A DNA stretch of 64,000 nucleotides from M3007 sp031425155 (lineage in GTDB: Bacteria > Bacteroidota > Bacteroidia > Chitinophagales > Saprospiraceae). The first letter of the stretch is position 1. Every line of letters starts with the position of its first letter. Shown here one piece after another: positions 27,064 through 36,016 of this stretch. The DNA lies in NCBI GenBank assembly GCA_031425155.1, contig JANPIV010000044.1, positions 1 to 64,000 on the forward strand. Reading direction: 5' to 3'. The position numbers and the translations under genes were made by a program. The notes under the pieces were generated by a model, which saw only the letters and a list, made by a program, of their open reading frames with translations, was not told the DNA's origin and did not search any database.

Positions 27064-27666
27064 TCATTTTGGTTTTTTATACATCACCAGATTTGCAGCC
27101 TCATTCCATGAATCTTTATCTATCTCAACCATATTGCTCTGGCCAGCATAAAAGGTAAGATTCGAATTTAAAATTATTGGATTCAATCCATTTTTTTCCC
27201 TTGAGTGCAACAGTTCAATAAACCATGATTTATCATTGTGAAAAAGCGAATATTCACTATGGTTTCGGAAATTTCTGAATCTATATCCTGTTTCGGTTAT
27301 GCCAAAAAGAATGCAGTCATAATTTCTCGGAATTAAGTTGATGCTTTCTTTTGATTCTACGTCTGTGGTTGATAAATAAAAATCTAACACTTTTCGAAAA
27401 ATGTATGACTTCTGAGTTAGCAGTAACTCTCTACAATCACCTATCATGTAAACCCCCTCGAGTTCTTTTTTTATATCTAAAGGTTTAATTTCAACCAACG
27501 TCTCCCCATTGATTATAAAATCTGGAATCCATCCATCCAAATCGAACGGTTCATATTCAAATGGAATATTTGTTAAATCAAAGTAAGCAGCCCATCTCGC
27601 TTCTAATCGAGACCGATATTGCCTACCCTTATATTTTGTTGGTATTGGCTTAAATTCGTATTCCAT
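27064..27666 (-). CDS. Putative PD-(D/E)XK nuclease-like protein
   Basis: About 200 aa, start MEYEFKPIPTKYKGRQYRSRLEARWA. The run RSRLEARWAAYFD...FEYEPFDLDGWIPDFII...TLVEIKP fits the restriction-endonuclease fold often found in phage and accessory islands, with D (in PDF), E and K (in EIKP) as candidate active-site residues. AT-rich like its neighbour. An in-frame upstream start (27858) would add a 64-residue leader read from non-coding DNA and is rejected. Confidence 0.6.
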   Translation of the reverse strand: MEYEFKPIPTKYKGRQYRSRLEARWAAYFDLTNIPFEYEPFDLDGWIPDFIINGETLVEIKPLDIKKELEGVYMIGDCRELLLTQKSYIFRKVLDFYLSTTDVESKESINLIPRNYDCILFGITETGYRFRNFRNHSEYSLFHNDKSWFIELLHSREKNGLNPIILNSNLTFYAGQSNMVEIDKDSWNEAANLVMYKKPK

Positions 27667-28034
27667 TCGTTTTTCTATTTTTACATGATCACCATCTATT
27701 GCACTCCCGCAACCAACCACTAAACCTTCCTCAAAAGGTCGGGTAAATGTTAACGCCCATTGCCGGAATGGCTTGCACTGCCGCAGTCGCGAGCGAAAGC
27801 ACTTGTCGGCGGTGCAATAATGCGCAAAGTTCGACTTTCCCCAACAAACTGCTCTCACCCACGATGTTTTTTCGACAAAAAATTTGCCAGTGCTGCCCTT
27901 TCACCCGGAAGGCTGCCACTGTTACTACGGAAAGGCATTTTTGCCCGGTGATTAGCCGAATAAATCATGTAGCGTCGGTGGAAGTGAAACATTTAGAGCG
28001 ATTATTTGTAGCTCTCTTTCAAAACGCTGCAAAC

Positions 28035-29177
28035 ATGTCTATTCGCTACCGATGGTTGGTCCTTGCGCCGCTACTACTTTTGTCTCTTTCGATCGCGTCG
28101 GCGCAGTCGGATACAAGTTCCCGGTTCAGTCGGCTGTTGGCCCGCCTGACCAAAGACGACCGCCCGCCGGAACGCCCGCGTTTTCTGGCTTATCCGACCT
28201 TAGGCTATTCACCGGAGACCAGTTTTGAATTCGGTGTGGCGTCCTCCCTGCTTTTTCACGCCAGGAACGACTATCAGCGTAACCGGTTGAGTGAGGTCAC
28301 CGCTTTCGGGTTTTTTACCCTGCGTTCCCAGTACGGTTTGTGGGTGGACAACGCGGTGTACACCGACCGGGATGGCTGGTTATTGCTGGGCAAGGCGCGT
28401 TTCCAACGCTTCCCGCTGCTTTATTTTGGCATCGGGGCGGATGCGCCGGAAGAAGACCCTACGGTGGTGGACGGCAATTATACGTTGGTGCGCCAACGGG
28501 TCCTGCGGCAGGTCAGCGGCAATTTTTTCGCCGGGTTGCAGGTAGATGTACAACATCTGGCGCAGGTGGACTTTGGCGGCGATCAGCCTACGCACCCCCT
28601 GCCGGAAGGCGCCGCTGGCTCGACGAATATCGGCGTTGGTCCCAGCCTGGTGTACGATTCGCGGCCCAACATGCTCAATACCCGCGCGGGCTGGTTTGCG
28701 GAATTGTCGTGGTTGCATTACGGGCAGGCCCTGGGTAGCGATTATGCCTTCGAGGTGTTCAGCGCAGAACTGCGGCGCTATCACCAATTGAACGCCAAGT
28801 CGGTATTCGCCTGGCAATTGAGTGGAAATGCCGTGCAGGGCAACGCGCCCTTCAATATGCTTAGCCTGATGGGCAACGAAATGCTCATGCGCGGCTATTA
28901 CACGGGCCGGTTCAGGGACCGGCAATACTATGCCGCACAGGCGGAGTACCGCTGGTTGCCTTTCCCGTTCAGCCGCCGCCTGGGCGGTGCCGCTTTTTTG
29001 AGCGCGGGCGCCGTGTCACCCTCACTCGGCGCGCTCAGCACCCGACAGGTCAGGCTGGCTGGCGGAGCAGGCCTCCGCTTCCTTATTTTTCCTAAAAAAG
29101 ACATTTTTGTGCGCCTGGATGCTGGCTTTACCCGGGAAGGCGTAGGGTTTTACATTTTTACAGGAGAGGCTTTTTAG
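28035..29177 (+). CDS. BamA/TamA-family outer-membrane barrel
   Basis: 380 aa with a signal peptide (LVLAPLLLLSLSIASAQS) and a C-terminal surface-antigen barrel: alternating aromatic strands, GNEMLMRGYYTGRFRDRQYYAAQAEYR near residue 285, and a terminal aromatic (EAF). No POTRA domains, so it is the short surface-antigen form rather than BamA itself. Likely exports or anchors a partner not identified here. The start at 28035 follows from the signal peptide. Confidence 0.85.
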   Translation: MSIRYRWLVLAPLLLLSLSIASAQSDTSSRFSRLLARLTKDDRPPERPRFLAYPTLGYSPETSFEFGVASSLLFHARNDYQRNRLSEVTAFGFFTLRSQYGLWVDNAVYTDRDGWLLLGKARFQRFPLLYFGIGADAPEEDPTVVDGNYTLVRQRVLRQVSGNFFAGLQVDVQHLAQVDFGGDQPTHPLPEGAAGSTNIGVGPSLVYDSRPNMLNTRAGWFAELSWLHYGQALGSDYAFEVFSAELRRYHQLNAKSVFAWQLSGNAVQGNAPFNMLSLMGNEMLMRGYYTGRFRDRQYYAAQAEYRWLPFPFSRRLGGAAFLSAGAVSPSLGALSTRQVRLAGGAGLRFLIFPKKDIFVRLDAGFTREGVGFYIFTGEAF

Positions 29178-29186
29178 AGCGCGTTT

Positions 29187-29245
29187 AAGTGTGGCACACC
29201 ATAGTTGATTTTCAATAATCAAGTTTAGGTGTGCCACACTTTTTC
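29187..29245 (+). terminator. Rho-independent-type terminator after the barrel gene
   Basis: AAGTGTGGCACACC (29187-29200) pairs perfectly with 29228-29241 and is followed by TTTTT. A second small hairpin TTGATT/AATCAA lies in the loop. Confidence 0.7.
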
Positions 29246-29491
29246 GACCACGACCACCTGTACTGGCAGGCGGCCGGCAAAAACCATGCGACGGGCGAAA
29301 AGACCACGCTCATCCAGCTCTTCGAGGAGCGCGATAAGGCCGATTTTTTGCGGACGATGGAAGCCTGGTTGGAGCGGTGGGAGAGGACGTATAGTGGGCT
29401 TTTAAAAAAACGAAACTTGTTCCAGTGTGATTTCCTATCATTGCGCAAAGTTTTATTCTCAACAAATAAAATAATGCAAAATGGAAGATAG
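29231..29491 (+). pseudogene. Probable 3' gene remnant
   Basis: An open frame of about 86 codons with no good start. It begins in the terminator stem and reads HFFDHDHLYWQAAGKNHATG...TMEAWLERWERTYSGLLKK, which has the amino-acid balance of real protein. No family recognised. It could be the tail of a lost gene; it overlaps the next start by 11 nt. Confidence 0.3.
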
Positions 29492-29753
29492 GCACAAGTT
29501 TAGTCAGGTTCAAGAATCCCAGCATTCCATCGAAGAGGCCACACCTGATCCGGTTGCGCTTGAAAAGCGCCGACGTTTGCTGCACAACGCAAAATATTGG
29601 TTGGGCGCAGGGGTATTGCTCATGGGTATAAGTTTCGGCACCACTCTTTTCTTCTCTGGCAATGGCGTGTCGTTTGTCACCACCTGTATGTACATTTTGA
29701 CGACATTGGGCACGGCTTGCGTCCTGAAGTCCTTGGTGAACGTTTTCAACTGA
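29481..29753 (+). CDS. Small two-helix membrane protein
   Basis: 90 aa: a charged N-terminal third, then helices at about residues 39-57 and 63-82. No family recognised. It precedes the pst genes but has 127 nt and a separate promoter between. Confidence 0.6.
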   Translation: MEDRHKFSQVQESQHSIEEATPDPVALEKRRRLLHNAKYWLGAGVLLMGISFGTTLFFSGNGVSFVTTCMYILTTLGTACVLKSLVNVFN

Positions 29754-29858
29754 CTGAACACTCAACCCAATCCAGTTGGGGCATATGCGCTAACCTGAAA
29801 TGACCAAAACTTAACCCAAACGTAATCTGCTAATCCCGCCTGCTGTACGCTGCCGCGC

Positions 29859-29866
29859 TACCTTTG
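29859..29866 (+). promoter_or_regulatory. TAnnTTTG -7 element for pstS
   Basis: TACCTTTG, an exact match to the Bacteroidota consensus, 15 nt before the pstS ATG. No Crp/Fnr-like box pair and no recognisable Pho box precede it. Confidence 0.6.
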
Positions 29867-29880
29867 AAAAAAGGTCTGTT

Positions 29881-30756
29881 ATGCGCGAAACCCTGATTTT
29901 ATCCCTGCTTATTTGCCTCGTTGGATGCGGTCGGCAAAACGTTGAAAATATTACCATCAAAGGATCGGATACCGAAGTAAACCTGGTGCTGCAACTGGCC
30001 GAAGCCTACATGGACACCGATCCGACCGTGTCCATCAGCGTCTCCGGTGGCGGTAGCGGGGTCGGCATTGCGGGGCTGCTGAACGGCAGAATTGACGTGG
30101 CCAACTCCTCCCGCGAGATCATGAAAGAAGAACTCGCTATGGCGGCACAGCGGCAGTTGAATGCCGAACCCTTCGTTTTTGCCGCCGATGCGCTGGCCAT
30201 AATATGCCATCCGTCCGTATCTTTCGACAGCCTGCAACTGGATGAGCTGGGGCGGATTTTTTCCGGAGAGGTGCAAAACTGGTCGCAACTCGGTGGCCGC
30301 GCAGGTCAAATATCCCTGTACGGGCGGCAGAGCAATTCCGGCACGTTTATGTACTTCCGCGAGCGGGTGCTGGGTAAGGATTATGCGCCCGGCATCAAAC
30401 AAATGAATGGCAATGCCCAAATTCTGGAAGCCATAAAGGCCGACGCGAATGCCATTGGCTACATTGGTTTTGGCTACCTGACCGACGAAAGCGGTGCCCT
30501 CTGGCAGGGCATTAAAGTCATCAAACTAGGTAGTGAGCGCGGTAAAAACGCCATTTCGCCGCTCGACCGGGCTGCTATCAAGGCTGGTTTATACCCGCTC
30601 ACCCGACCACTTTTCCAATTTACGAATGGCGAACCCACAGGCAAAACCCGCGCCTTTTTTGCCTTTGAAAAAAGTGCCGCCGGGCAGGCCATCATCGCCA
30701 AAAACGGCTACTTACCCGCTGCCGAGGCTGGTTTGGTCTCCAATTTCAGCCAATGA
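29881..30756 (+). CDS. pstS: Phosphate ABC transporter, substrate-binding lipoprotein
   Basis: 291 aa with a lipoprotein signal (LLICLVGCG; Cys near residue 17). PstS-type phosphate loops: IKGSDTEVNL, SGGGSGVGIAGLL and YGRQSNSGTF. Binds phosphate for PstCAB. The stop overlaps the pstC start by 4 nt. Confidence 0.93.
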   Translation: MRETLILSLLICLVGCGRQNVENITIKGSDTEVNLVLQLAEAYMDTDPTVSISVSGGGSGVGIAGLLNGRIDVANSSREIMKEELAMAAQRQLNAEPFVFAADALAIICHPSVSFDSLQLDELGRIFSGEVQNWSQLGGRAGQISLYGRQSNSGTFMYFRERVLGKDYAPGIKQMNGNAQILEAIKADANAIGYIGFGYLTDESGALWQGIKVIKLGSERGKNAISPLDRAAIKAGLYPLTRPLFQFTNGEPTGKTRAFFAFEKSAAGQAIIAKNGYLPAAEAGLVSNFSQ

Positions 30757-31637
30757 AACAACGTCTTTTTTGGGATATCTTCTTTGCCCGCCTCCTGGCC
30801 GGGGCGGCCTGGGTGTCGGTGCTGACGCTGGCGGGCATTTTTTTGATGCTGTTGTTCAATAGCATCCGGGCGTTTCAGAGCATCTCCCCCACCCAGTTTT
30901 TCTCTATAGCAGCCTGGAATCCAGCAGCTTACGGAGAGGCCACCTATGGCATTGGCGCGATGCTGGTCAGCACCTTCTTAGTCACGATGGGGGCGATGCT
31001 GATCGCCGTCCCGCTCGGCATTGGCACGGCAGCCTTCCTTTCGGAAATCGCCTCGCCACGGGTGCGTAATATTCTGAAACCCGCCATCGAAATGCTGGCC
31101 GCCGTGCCTTCGGTGGTCATCGGTTTTTTGGGCATTGTGCTGGTCGCGCCCGTACTGGCCGACGTGTTTCATTTGCCCAACGGATTGAACGCGCTCAACG
31201 GCTCCATTCTGCTGGCGGTCATGGCCTTACCTACGCTGATTTCGGTGACGGAAGATGCCATCCATGCCGTGCCAAAAGATTATAAAGAAGCCAGTTACGC
31301 CCTCGGTGCCAACCGCTGGGAGACGCTCGTGCGGGTGACGCTGCCCTCCTGCACCTCCGGCATTCTGGTGGCGGTGATGCTCGGTCTGGGGCGGGCCCTC
31401 GGCGAAACGATGACCGTACTGATGGCTACGGGCAATGCGACTGCCATGCCGCATAGTTTCTTCGATCCGGTGCGTACCATCACCGCTACCGTGGCCATCG
31501 AAATGGGCGAAGTGCCATCGGGGACACCGCATTTTTACAGCCTGTTTGCCTGTGCGCTGGTCCTTTTTCTGATCACTCTTTTCGTCAATATGGCGGCTGA
31601 ACGGGTAGCGGCAGGATTTAGACAAAAGGGACAATGA
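30753..31637 (+). CDS. pstC: Phosphate ABC transporter permease
   Basis: 294 aa, six helices, with the ABC-permease EAA loop (DYKEASYALGANRWETLVRVTLP). It overlaps both pstS and pstA by 4 nt, so translation is coupled. Confidence 0.94.
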   Translation: MKQRLFWDIFFARLLAGAAWVSVLTLAGIFLMLLFNSIRAFQSISPTQFFSIAAWNPAAYGEATYGIGAMLVSTFLVTMGAMLIAVPLGIGTAAFLSEIASPRVRNILKPAIEMLAAVPSVVIGFLGIVLVAPVLADVFHLPNGLNALNGSILLAVMALPTLISVTEDAIHAVPKDYKEASYALGANRWETLVRVTLPSCTSGILVAVMLGLGRALGETMTVLMATGNATAMPHSFFDPVRTITATVAIEMGEVPSGTPHFYSLFACALVLFLITLFVNMAAERVAAGFRQKGQ

Positions 31638-32473
31638 CTAGAAAACTGTATCAAGTGCTGGGAATCGCCGCCCTTTTTGCCTGTGCTTTGGTTGTGCTGG
31701 CCATATTGGGTGTGGTGCTTTTTGATCTGACGGCAAAAGGAGGGCCGACGCTTTCGTGGCATTTTCTGAGCCAATATCCCAAAAAGGGCATGACCGAAGG
31801 CGGCATTTTACCGGCTATTTTCGGTACCACGGCGGTCACTTTGCTCTCCACGCTACTGGCCACGCCGCTGGGCATCGGCTGCGCGGTATTTCTGCACGAA
31901 TATGCCCCCGACAACCGGATTTCCCGGCTGATCCGTGCTTCTATCCGCAACCTGGCCGGGGTGCCGAGCATTGTCTATGGCCTGTTTGGGCTGGCGATCT
32001 TTATGCAGTTTTTCGGCATGGGCGCATCGGTGCTGGCTGCCGGTTGCACCCTGGGTCTGCTGACGCTGCCCTCCATCATTACCACCACCGAGGAAGCCCT
32101 GCGCAACGTGCCGCGCCTGACCCGCGAAGGCGCACTGGCGCTCGGTGCGACCAAATGGGAAACCATTCGTACCGTAGTGTTGCCCGCTGCCGTGCCGGGT
32201 ATCCTCACGGGCGTCATTCTCGCCTTGTCGAGGTCGGCGGGGGAGACGGCACCAATTCTCTTCACCGGCGTGGCATTTTACACCCGCTATTTGCCTGCGT
32301 CGGTGCTGGACGAATTCATGGCTTTGCCTTATCATCTCTATATTTTATCTACGCAGCACCATGCTATTGAGGAGGTGCGGCCATTGGCTTATGCCACGGC
32401 GTTGACGTTGTTAGGATTAGTTTTTTTGCTCAATTTGACCGCTTTTTGGGTGCGGGCGAGGTATAAACAGTAA
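31634..32473 (+). CDS. pstA: Phosphate ABC transporter permease
   Basis: 279 aa, six helices. The EAA loop REGALALGATKWETIRTVVLP and the SAGETAPILFTG segment are characteristic of PstA. It sits 4 nt from pstB. Confidence 0.94.
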   Translation: MTRKLYQVLGIAALFACALVVLAILGVVLFDLTAKGGPTLSWHFLSQYPKKGMTEGGILPAIFGTTAVTLLSTLLATPLGIGCAVFLHEYAPDNRISRLIRASIRNLAGVPSIVYGLFGLAIFMQFFGMGASVLAAGCTLGLLTLPSIITTTEEALRNVPRLTREGALALGATKWETIRTVVLPAAVPGILTGVILALSRSAGETAPILFTGVAFYTRYLPASVLDEFMALPYHLYILSTQHHAIEEVRPLAYATALTLLGLVFLLNLTAFWVRARYKQ

Positions 32474-32477
32474 GAAA

Positions 32478-33236
32478 ATGGAAAAAACAAAAATTGAAAT
32501 ACGTGGCCTCGATCTGTTTTTCGGAAAAAAACAAGCCCTGAAAAACATCGTCGCCGATCTTCCCGAAGGCAAAATCACCGCGCTCATCGGCCCGTCGGGT
32601 TGTGGCAAAAGCACCCTGCTGCGCTGCCTCAACCGGATGCACGACCTGAATCCGCAGGCGAAAATAACGGGCAAAATTATGCTCGGCGACCTCAATATTC
32701 TGCATGGCCGCACCAATGCCGTCCACCTGCGCCGCCGGGTGGGTATGGTGTTTCAAAAGCCGAATCCATTTCCGAAAAGCATCGCCGAAAATGTGGCTTA
32801 TGGATTAGAGATCAATCACTTGTGCGACAAATCACAACTGGCTGGACGGGTGGAGCAGAGCCTGCGCGACAGTTTTTTATGGGAGGAAGTAAAAGATGAG
32901 CTGGACAAATCTGCGCTGGACCTGAGCGGCGGACAGCAGCAGCGGCTGTGCATCGCGCGGGCCATCGCCGTCGAGCCGGAGGTCATTCTGATGGACGAAC
33001 CCTGCTCCGCACTCGACCCTATTTCGACCGCCAGAATCGAGGAACTGATGCTGAAACTCTGTGGTCGTTTTACGCAGGTCATCGTGACCCATAATATGCA
33101 GCAGGCGCAGCGCGTGTCGGACTACATAGCATTTATGTATCTGGGTGAACTAATAGAATTTGGCGAAACCAAGCAGATTTTTGAAAACCCGCAACAGGAA
33201 CTAACTAAAAATTACGTGGCCGGGCATTTTGGATAG
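32478..33236 (+). CDS. pstB: Phosphate ABC transporter ATPase
   Basis: 252 aa. Walker A GPSGCGKST, signature LSGGQQQRL, Walker B VILMDEPCSALDP, and the PstB hallmark GMVFQKPNPFPKSI. No phoU follows; the operon ends here, in front of a repeat-rich gap. Confidence 0.95.
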   Translation: MEKTKIEIRGLDLFFGKKQALKNIVADLPEGKITALIGPSGCGKSTLLRCLNRMHDLNPQAKITGKIMLGDLNILHGRTNAVHLRRRVGMVFQKPNPFPKSIAENVAYGLEINHLCDKSQLAGRVEQSLRDSFLWEEVKDELDKSALDLSGGQQQRLCIARAIAVEPEVILMDEPCSALDPISTARIEELMLKLCGRFTQVIVTHNMQQAQRVSDYIAFMYLGELIEFGETKQIFENPQQELTKNYVAGHFG

Positions 33237-33324
33237 TATTATTAAAAATAATAGACTTGTTGCAGCATTGGTAATCAATTGCTTACATATTTTTGGACTT
33301 TTGTCCCCGACTTTATCGGGGCAT

Positions 33325-33429
33325 GCTATTCAGAGCCGTAAGGCGTGGAATCCGAGGTAGAAGGCCGAAATTAAATATCTTTATAGAGTAGGCCTTCGGC
33401 CTCGGATTCCACGCTACACTCTGAATGAC
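33325..33429. repeat. Dispersed inverted-repeat element, copy 2
   Basis: Homologue of 24925-25012: the left arm holds TTCAGAGCCGTAAGGCGTGG and the right arm CCTTCGGCCTCGGATTCC, ending in CTGAATGAC. The loop differs and is AT-rich. The conserved arms and variable loop suggest a mobile palindromic element. Confidence 0.85.
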
Positions 33430-33441
33430 AAAACATACTAA

Positions 33442-33545
33442 CTGATGTTACGCACTAAATACGTTTATGAAACCTTTGGAGGTTTCGCAAACGCCACGCA
33501 ATCAACCCGTTTAAACGTCGCTCTGTGATTTGTACGTAACATCAG
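33442..33545. mobile_element. MITE M1 with 7-bp target duplication
   Basis: Ends CTGATGTTACGCAC and its complement CGTAACATCAG. Flanked by ATACTAA on both sides. Internally it carries a GAAACC-TTTGGA-GGTTTC hairpin shared with the element at 37174. 104 bp, no coding capacity. Confidence 0.85.
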
Positions 33546-33650
33546 ATACTAATACCTACTCTATAAAACCACCGCAACAAGTCTCGTATAATACTTAAAG
33601 TACTTTGATCGATTAAAATACTCGTATGTTCAATAAATTTATGTTATAAT

Positions 33651-33797
33651 CTGATGTTACGCACGATATAAAAATCGAGTGGAGATATGATTGGACTTTT
33701 CAGCCACTCGATTTCTCTTAGCCGTTGTTGAGCGTCCTCGCCAACAACGGCAGGAGATGGTTTCTCTGCCAATCATTGTGGTTGTGCTTAACATCAG
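33651..33797. mobile_element. MITE M2 with 7-bp target duplication
   Basis: Ends CTGATGTTACGCAC and GTGCTTAACATCAG (13 of 14 paired). Flanked by TTATAAT on both sides. The 147-bp interior differs from M1 and holds nested hairpins (AAATCGAGTGG/CCACTCGATTT and CCGTTGTTG/CAACAACGG). The gap 33237-33840 holds only these repeats. Confidence 0.85.
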
Positions 33798-33840
33798 TTA
33801 TAATATAATGATAGTTTAAAGGTGCGTTGACCATATAAGT

Positions 33841-33880
33841 AATGCGTCATTCCGATATTTTCGGGATGACGCATTTTTTT
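33841..33880. terminator. Strong hairpin terminator
   Basis: AATGCGTCATTCCGA pairs with TCGGGATGACGCATT (15 bp, one wobble), followed by seven T residues. It separates the repeat-rich gap from the YceI promoter directly downstream. Confidence 0.75.
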
Positions 33881-33886
33881 ACCGCT

Positions 33887-33952
33887 TGACGAAGGTCACC
33901 CTACCGCCTAATGCAGGTCATTAACTGGCGGTTTCTCCTCCCGATACATTTG
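33887..33952 (+). promoter_or_regulatory. Tandem Crp/Fnr-like boxes and promoter for YceI/porin
   Basis: Outer box TGACGAAGGTCA (33887-33898, perfect half-sites), inner box TAATGCAGGTCA (33909-33920), -7 TACATTTG (33945-33952). Box spacing is 22 bp; inner-box centre to last G is 37.5 bp, one more than elsewhere. The YceI start is 17 nt further on. Confidence 0.75.
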
Positions 33953-33968
33953 TACAAAAATAACGGAG

Positions 33969-34538
33969 ATGAAAATCAAATTTGCAATTTACTTCTTTTT
34001 CACGCTTTCGTTTGCTTTCGGGCAGACTGGCTACCGCGCAACGAACTTTTCTTTGGTTATAAAGGGAACTTCCAACCTGCATGACTGGCAATCCACCGCT
34101 AAAGAGGTGCGCACGAATGCATCGCTTAATTTAGAAGCGGGGGTACTTAAATCCATCCCATCACTCAGTGTGGAAATTCCGGTCAAAACCATCAAGAGCG
34201 GTAGAAGCTCCATCATGGATAATAAGACCTATGATGCACTGAAAGCAGACGATTTCCCCAATGTAACCTATAAACTGGAAAAGGTAACTGGACTGGTTAA
34301 AAAAGGTAACACTTACGACATTAATACGACTGGTTTTCTGATGATTGCGGGCACTACTAATAAAATAGACCTGTATGTACAAGGAAAAGTAGGTGACGGG
34401 GGCGACATTACTTTCACCGGCTCTAAGAAACTAAAAATGACGGAGTATAAAATGAAACCGCCAACTGCGCTGATGGGCACTCTGACCACCGGCGACGATA
34501 TTGAAATAGTTTTCCAAGTAACCTTGAAACAATTTTAA
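33969..34538 (+). CDS. YceI-family exported protein
   Basis: 189 aa with a signal peptide (FAIYFFFTLSFAFGQ). YceI lipocalin-like barrel: VIKGTSNLHDWQSTAKEV, then KTYDALKADDFPNVTYKLEKV. The family binds isoprenoid-type lipids such as quinone precursors. First gene of a group with a porin and a second YceI, under a low-oxygen-type promoter; a role in quinone or lipid handling during anaerobiosis is inference. Confidence 0.9.
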   Translation: MKIKFAIYFFFTLSFAFGQTGYRATNFSLVIKGTSNLHDWQSTAKEVRTNASLNLEAGVLKSIPSLSVEIPVKTIKSGRSSIMDNKTYDALKADDFPNVTYKLEKVTGLVKKGNTYDINTTGFLMIAGTTNKIDLYVQGKVGDGGDITFTGSKKLKMTEYKMKPPTALMGTLTTGDDIEIVFQVTLKQF

Positions 34539-34564
34539 AACAATTCAAAAACTCAACTTCTTTC

Positions 34565-35932
34565 ATGAAAAATTCAACTTCTTTCCTCATTCTCGCGCTG
34601 GTTTTTAGCGCCACTGTGGCTTTTGCTCAACAGCCCGATATCCAGTACTTCCGCCCGTGGGATAAAGATGGGATCAATGTATTTGAACCGTCAAAAAAAG
34701 CGGAACAACCAGCATTTACCGGATTTAAACTCCGTATTGGTGGTTCGTTTACCCAGGATTATCAGAACCTGAAACATTCTAATAAACCAACCTACGTGGC
34801 TACTTCTGCTACGAATCCGGCCAATAAAAATATATTGTACGGGGTAGTAAAATCTGAAGATTCTACTAGTGCCACCCTGTCCGGTTTTAACCTGGCCATG
34901 GCCAACCTGAACCTGGATATACAAATTGCCGATGGTATTCGGGTGTCTTTGGAAAACTACATGTCTTCCCGCCACCACTCCGAGTTCTGGGTAAAAGGCG
35001 GCTACATTCAAATGGACAAATTGCCCATGTTTGGCAGCCCACAGTGGTTTACTGACTATGTACGGGTCAAGATCGGGCACTTTACACCCAACTTTGGCGA
35101 CATGCACCTCCGCCGCTCGGATGGTGGCAACACGATCTTTAATCCATTTATCGAAAATAACATTCTGGATGCTTTCGCTACGGAAATCGGCGGTGAAGTA
35201 TATGTCTTCCCGATAGATGGTTTGATGGGTATGGTTGGCCTGACCACTGGTTTTATCAATGGTAATGTTGATAATTACCCAACGAATGCAGTAGCACCCA
35301 ATGTAGAGCCAAGCCAGAAAAAGCCTTCTGTTACTTTAAAACTGGCTTACGATAAAAACTTTGGCGACCTGCGTTTTCGGTTATCTGGCTCCATGTACAA
35401 CAACAGCGGCAGCGCACGGAACACTTTGTATGCTGGTGACCGCACCGGATCACACTATTTCATGGTAGTAGAACCTTCTACGGGTACTTATGCTGCCAAT
35501 AAAGATTCCGGTCGTTTCCCAGGCATGGGTGTGGCGAATAAAATCAACGCTATTAGTATTAATCCTTTTGTTAAGTTCCACGGACTGGAAATATTCGGTG
35601 GTTATGAAATGGTCAAAGGCCGTACGAATAGCGAACGGAATGGTTCAGAACGCAAATTCAATCAATTGACAGCCGAAGGACTCTATCGTTTCCTGAAAAA
35701 TGAGCAAGCCTACATTGGTGCCCGCTACATTCAGGCAAAAGGTACCCCACAAGGCTTTGCCAATGAAATATCTATTGATCGGGTCGCTTTGGCCGCTGGT
35801 TGGTTCCCCACTAAAAATCTGTTGCTGAAAGGTGAATATGTAGTACAGAACTACAAAGACTTCCCCACTACAGACTTCCGCAACGAAGCAAAATTCAGTG
35901 GATTCATGCTGGAAGCAGCCATTGGTTTCTAA
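34565..35932 (+). CDS. Outer-membrane porin-like barrel
   Basis: 455 aa with a signal peptide (ILALVFSATVAFAQQ). Long run of alternating strands with repeated Gly/aromatic/Asn pattern and a terminal Phe (LEAAIGF). Segments such as VKIGHFTPNFGDMHLRRSDGG resemble phosphate-selective or general porins of Bacteroidota. Cotranscribed with YceI (26-nt gap). Substrate unknown. Confidence 0.82.
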   Translation: MKNSTSFLILALVFSATVAFAQQPDIQYFRPWDKDGINVFEPSKKAEQPAFTGFKLRIGGSFTQDYQNLKHSNKPTYVATSATNPANKNILYGVVKSEDSTSATLSGFNLAMANLNLDIQIADGIRVSLENYMSSRHHSEFWVKGGYIQMDKLPMFGSPQWFTDYVRVKIGHFTPNFGDMHLRRSDGGNTIFNPFIENNILDAFATEIGGEVYVFPIDGLMGMVGLTTGFINGNVDNYPTNAVAPNVEPSQKKPSVTLKLAYDKNFGDLRFRLSGSMYNNSGSARNTLYAGDRTGSHYFMVVEPSTGTYAANKDSGRFPGMGVANKINAISINPFVKFHGLEIFGGYEMVKGRTNSERNGSERKFNQLTAEGLYRFLKNEQAYIGARYIQAKGTPQGFANEISIDRVALAAGWFPTKNLLLKGEYVVQNYKDFPTTDFRNEAKFSGFMLEAAIGF

Positions 35933-35952
35933 TACACTGCATTTGAAAAACT

Positions 35953-35992
35953 TGGCCCCATATCCTTCCGCAAGGCTATGGGGCTTTTTTCC
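35953..35992 (+). terminator. Terminator after the porin gene
   Basis: GCCCCATA...TATGGGGC with inner CC/GG pairs around TTCCGCAA, followed by six T residues. The second YceI gene starts 25 nt later, so read-through or a weak internal promoter must serve it. Confidence 0.75.
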
Positions 35993-36016
35993 ACCTTTTC
36001 TCAAACAAAACATAGT

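Noticed and set aside
27747..28034. N-terminal extension of the BamA-like gene to 27747
   Set aside because: The extension is Cys/Arg-rich, overlaps the upstream region of the opposing gene, and would bury the signal peptide.
29754..29880. Pho box upstream of pstS
   Set aside because: No pair of direct heptamers at a sensible distance from the -7 element.
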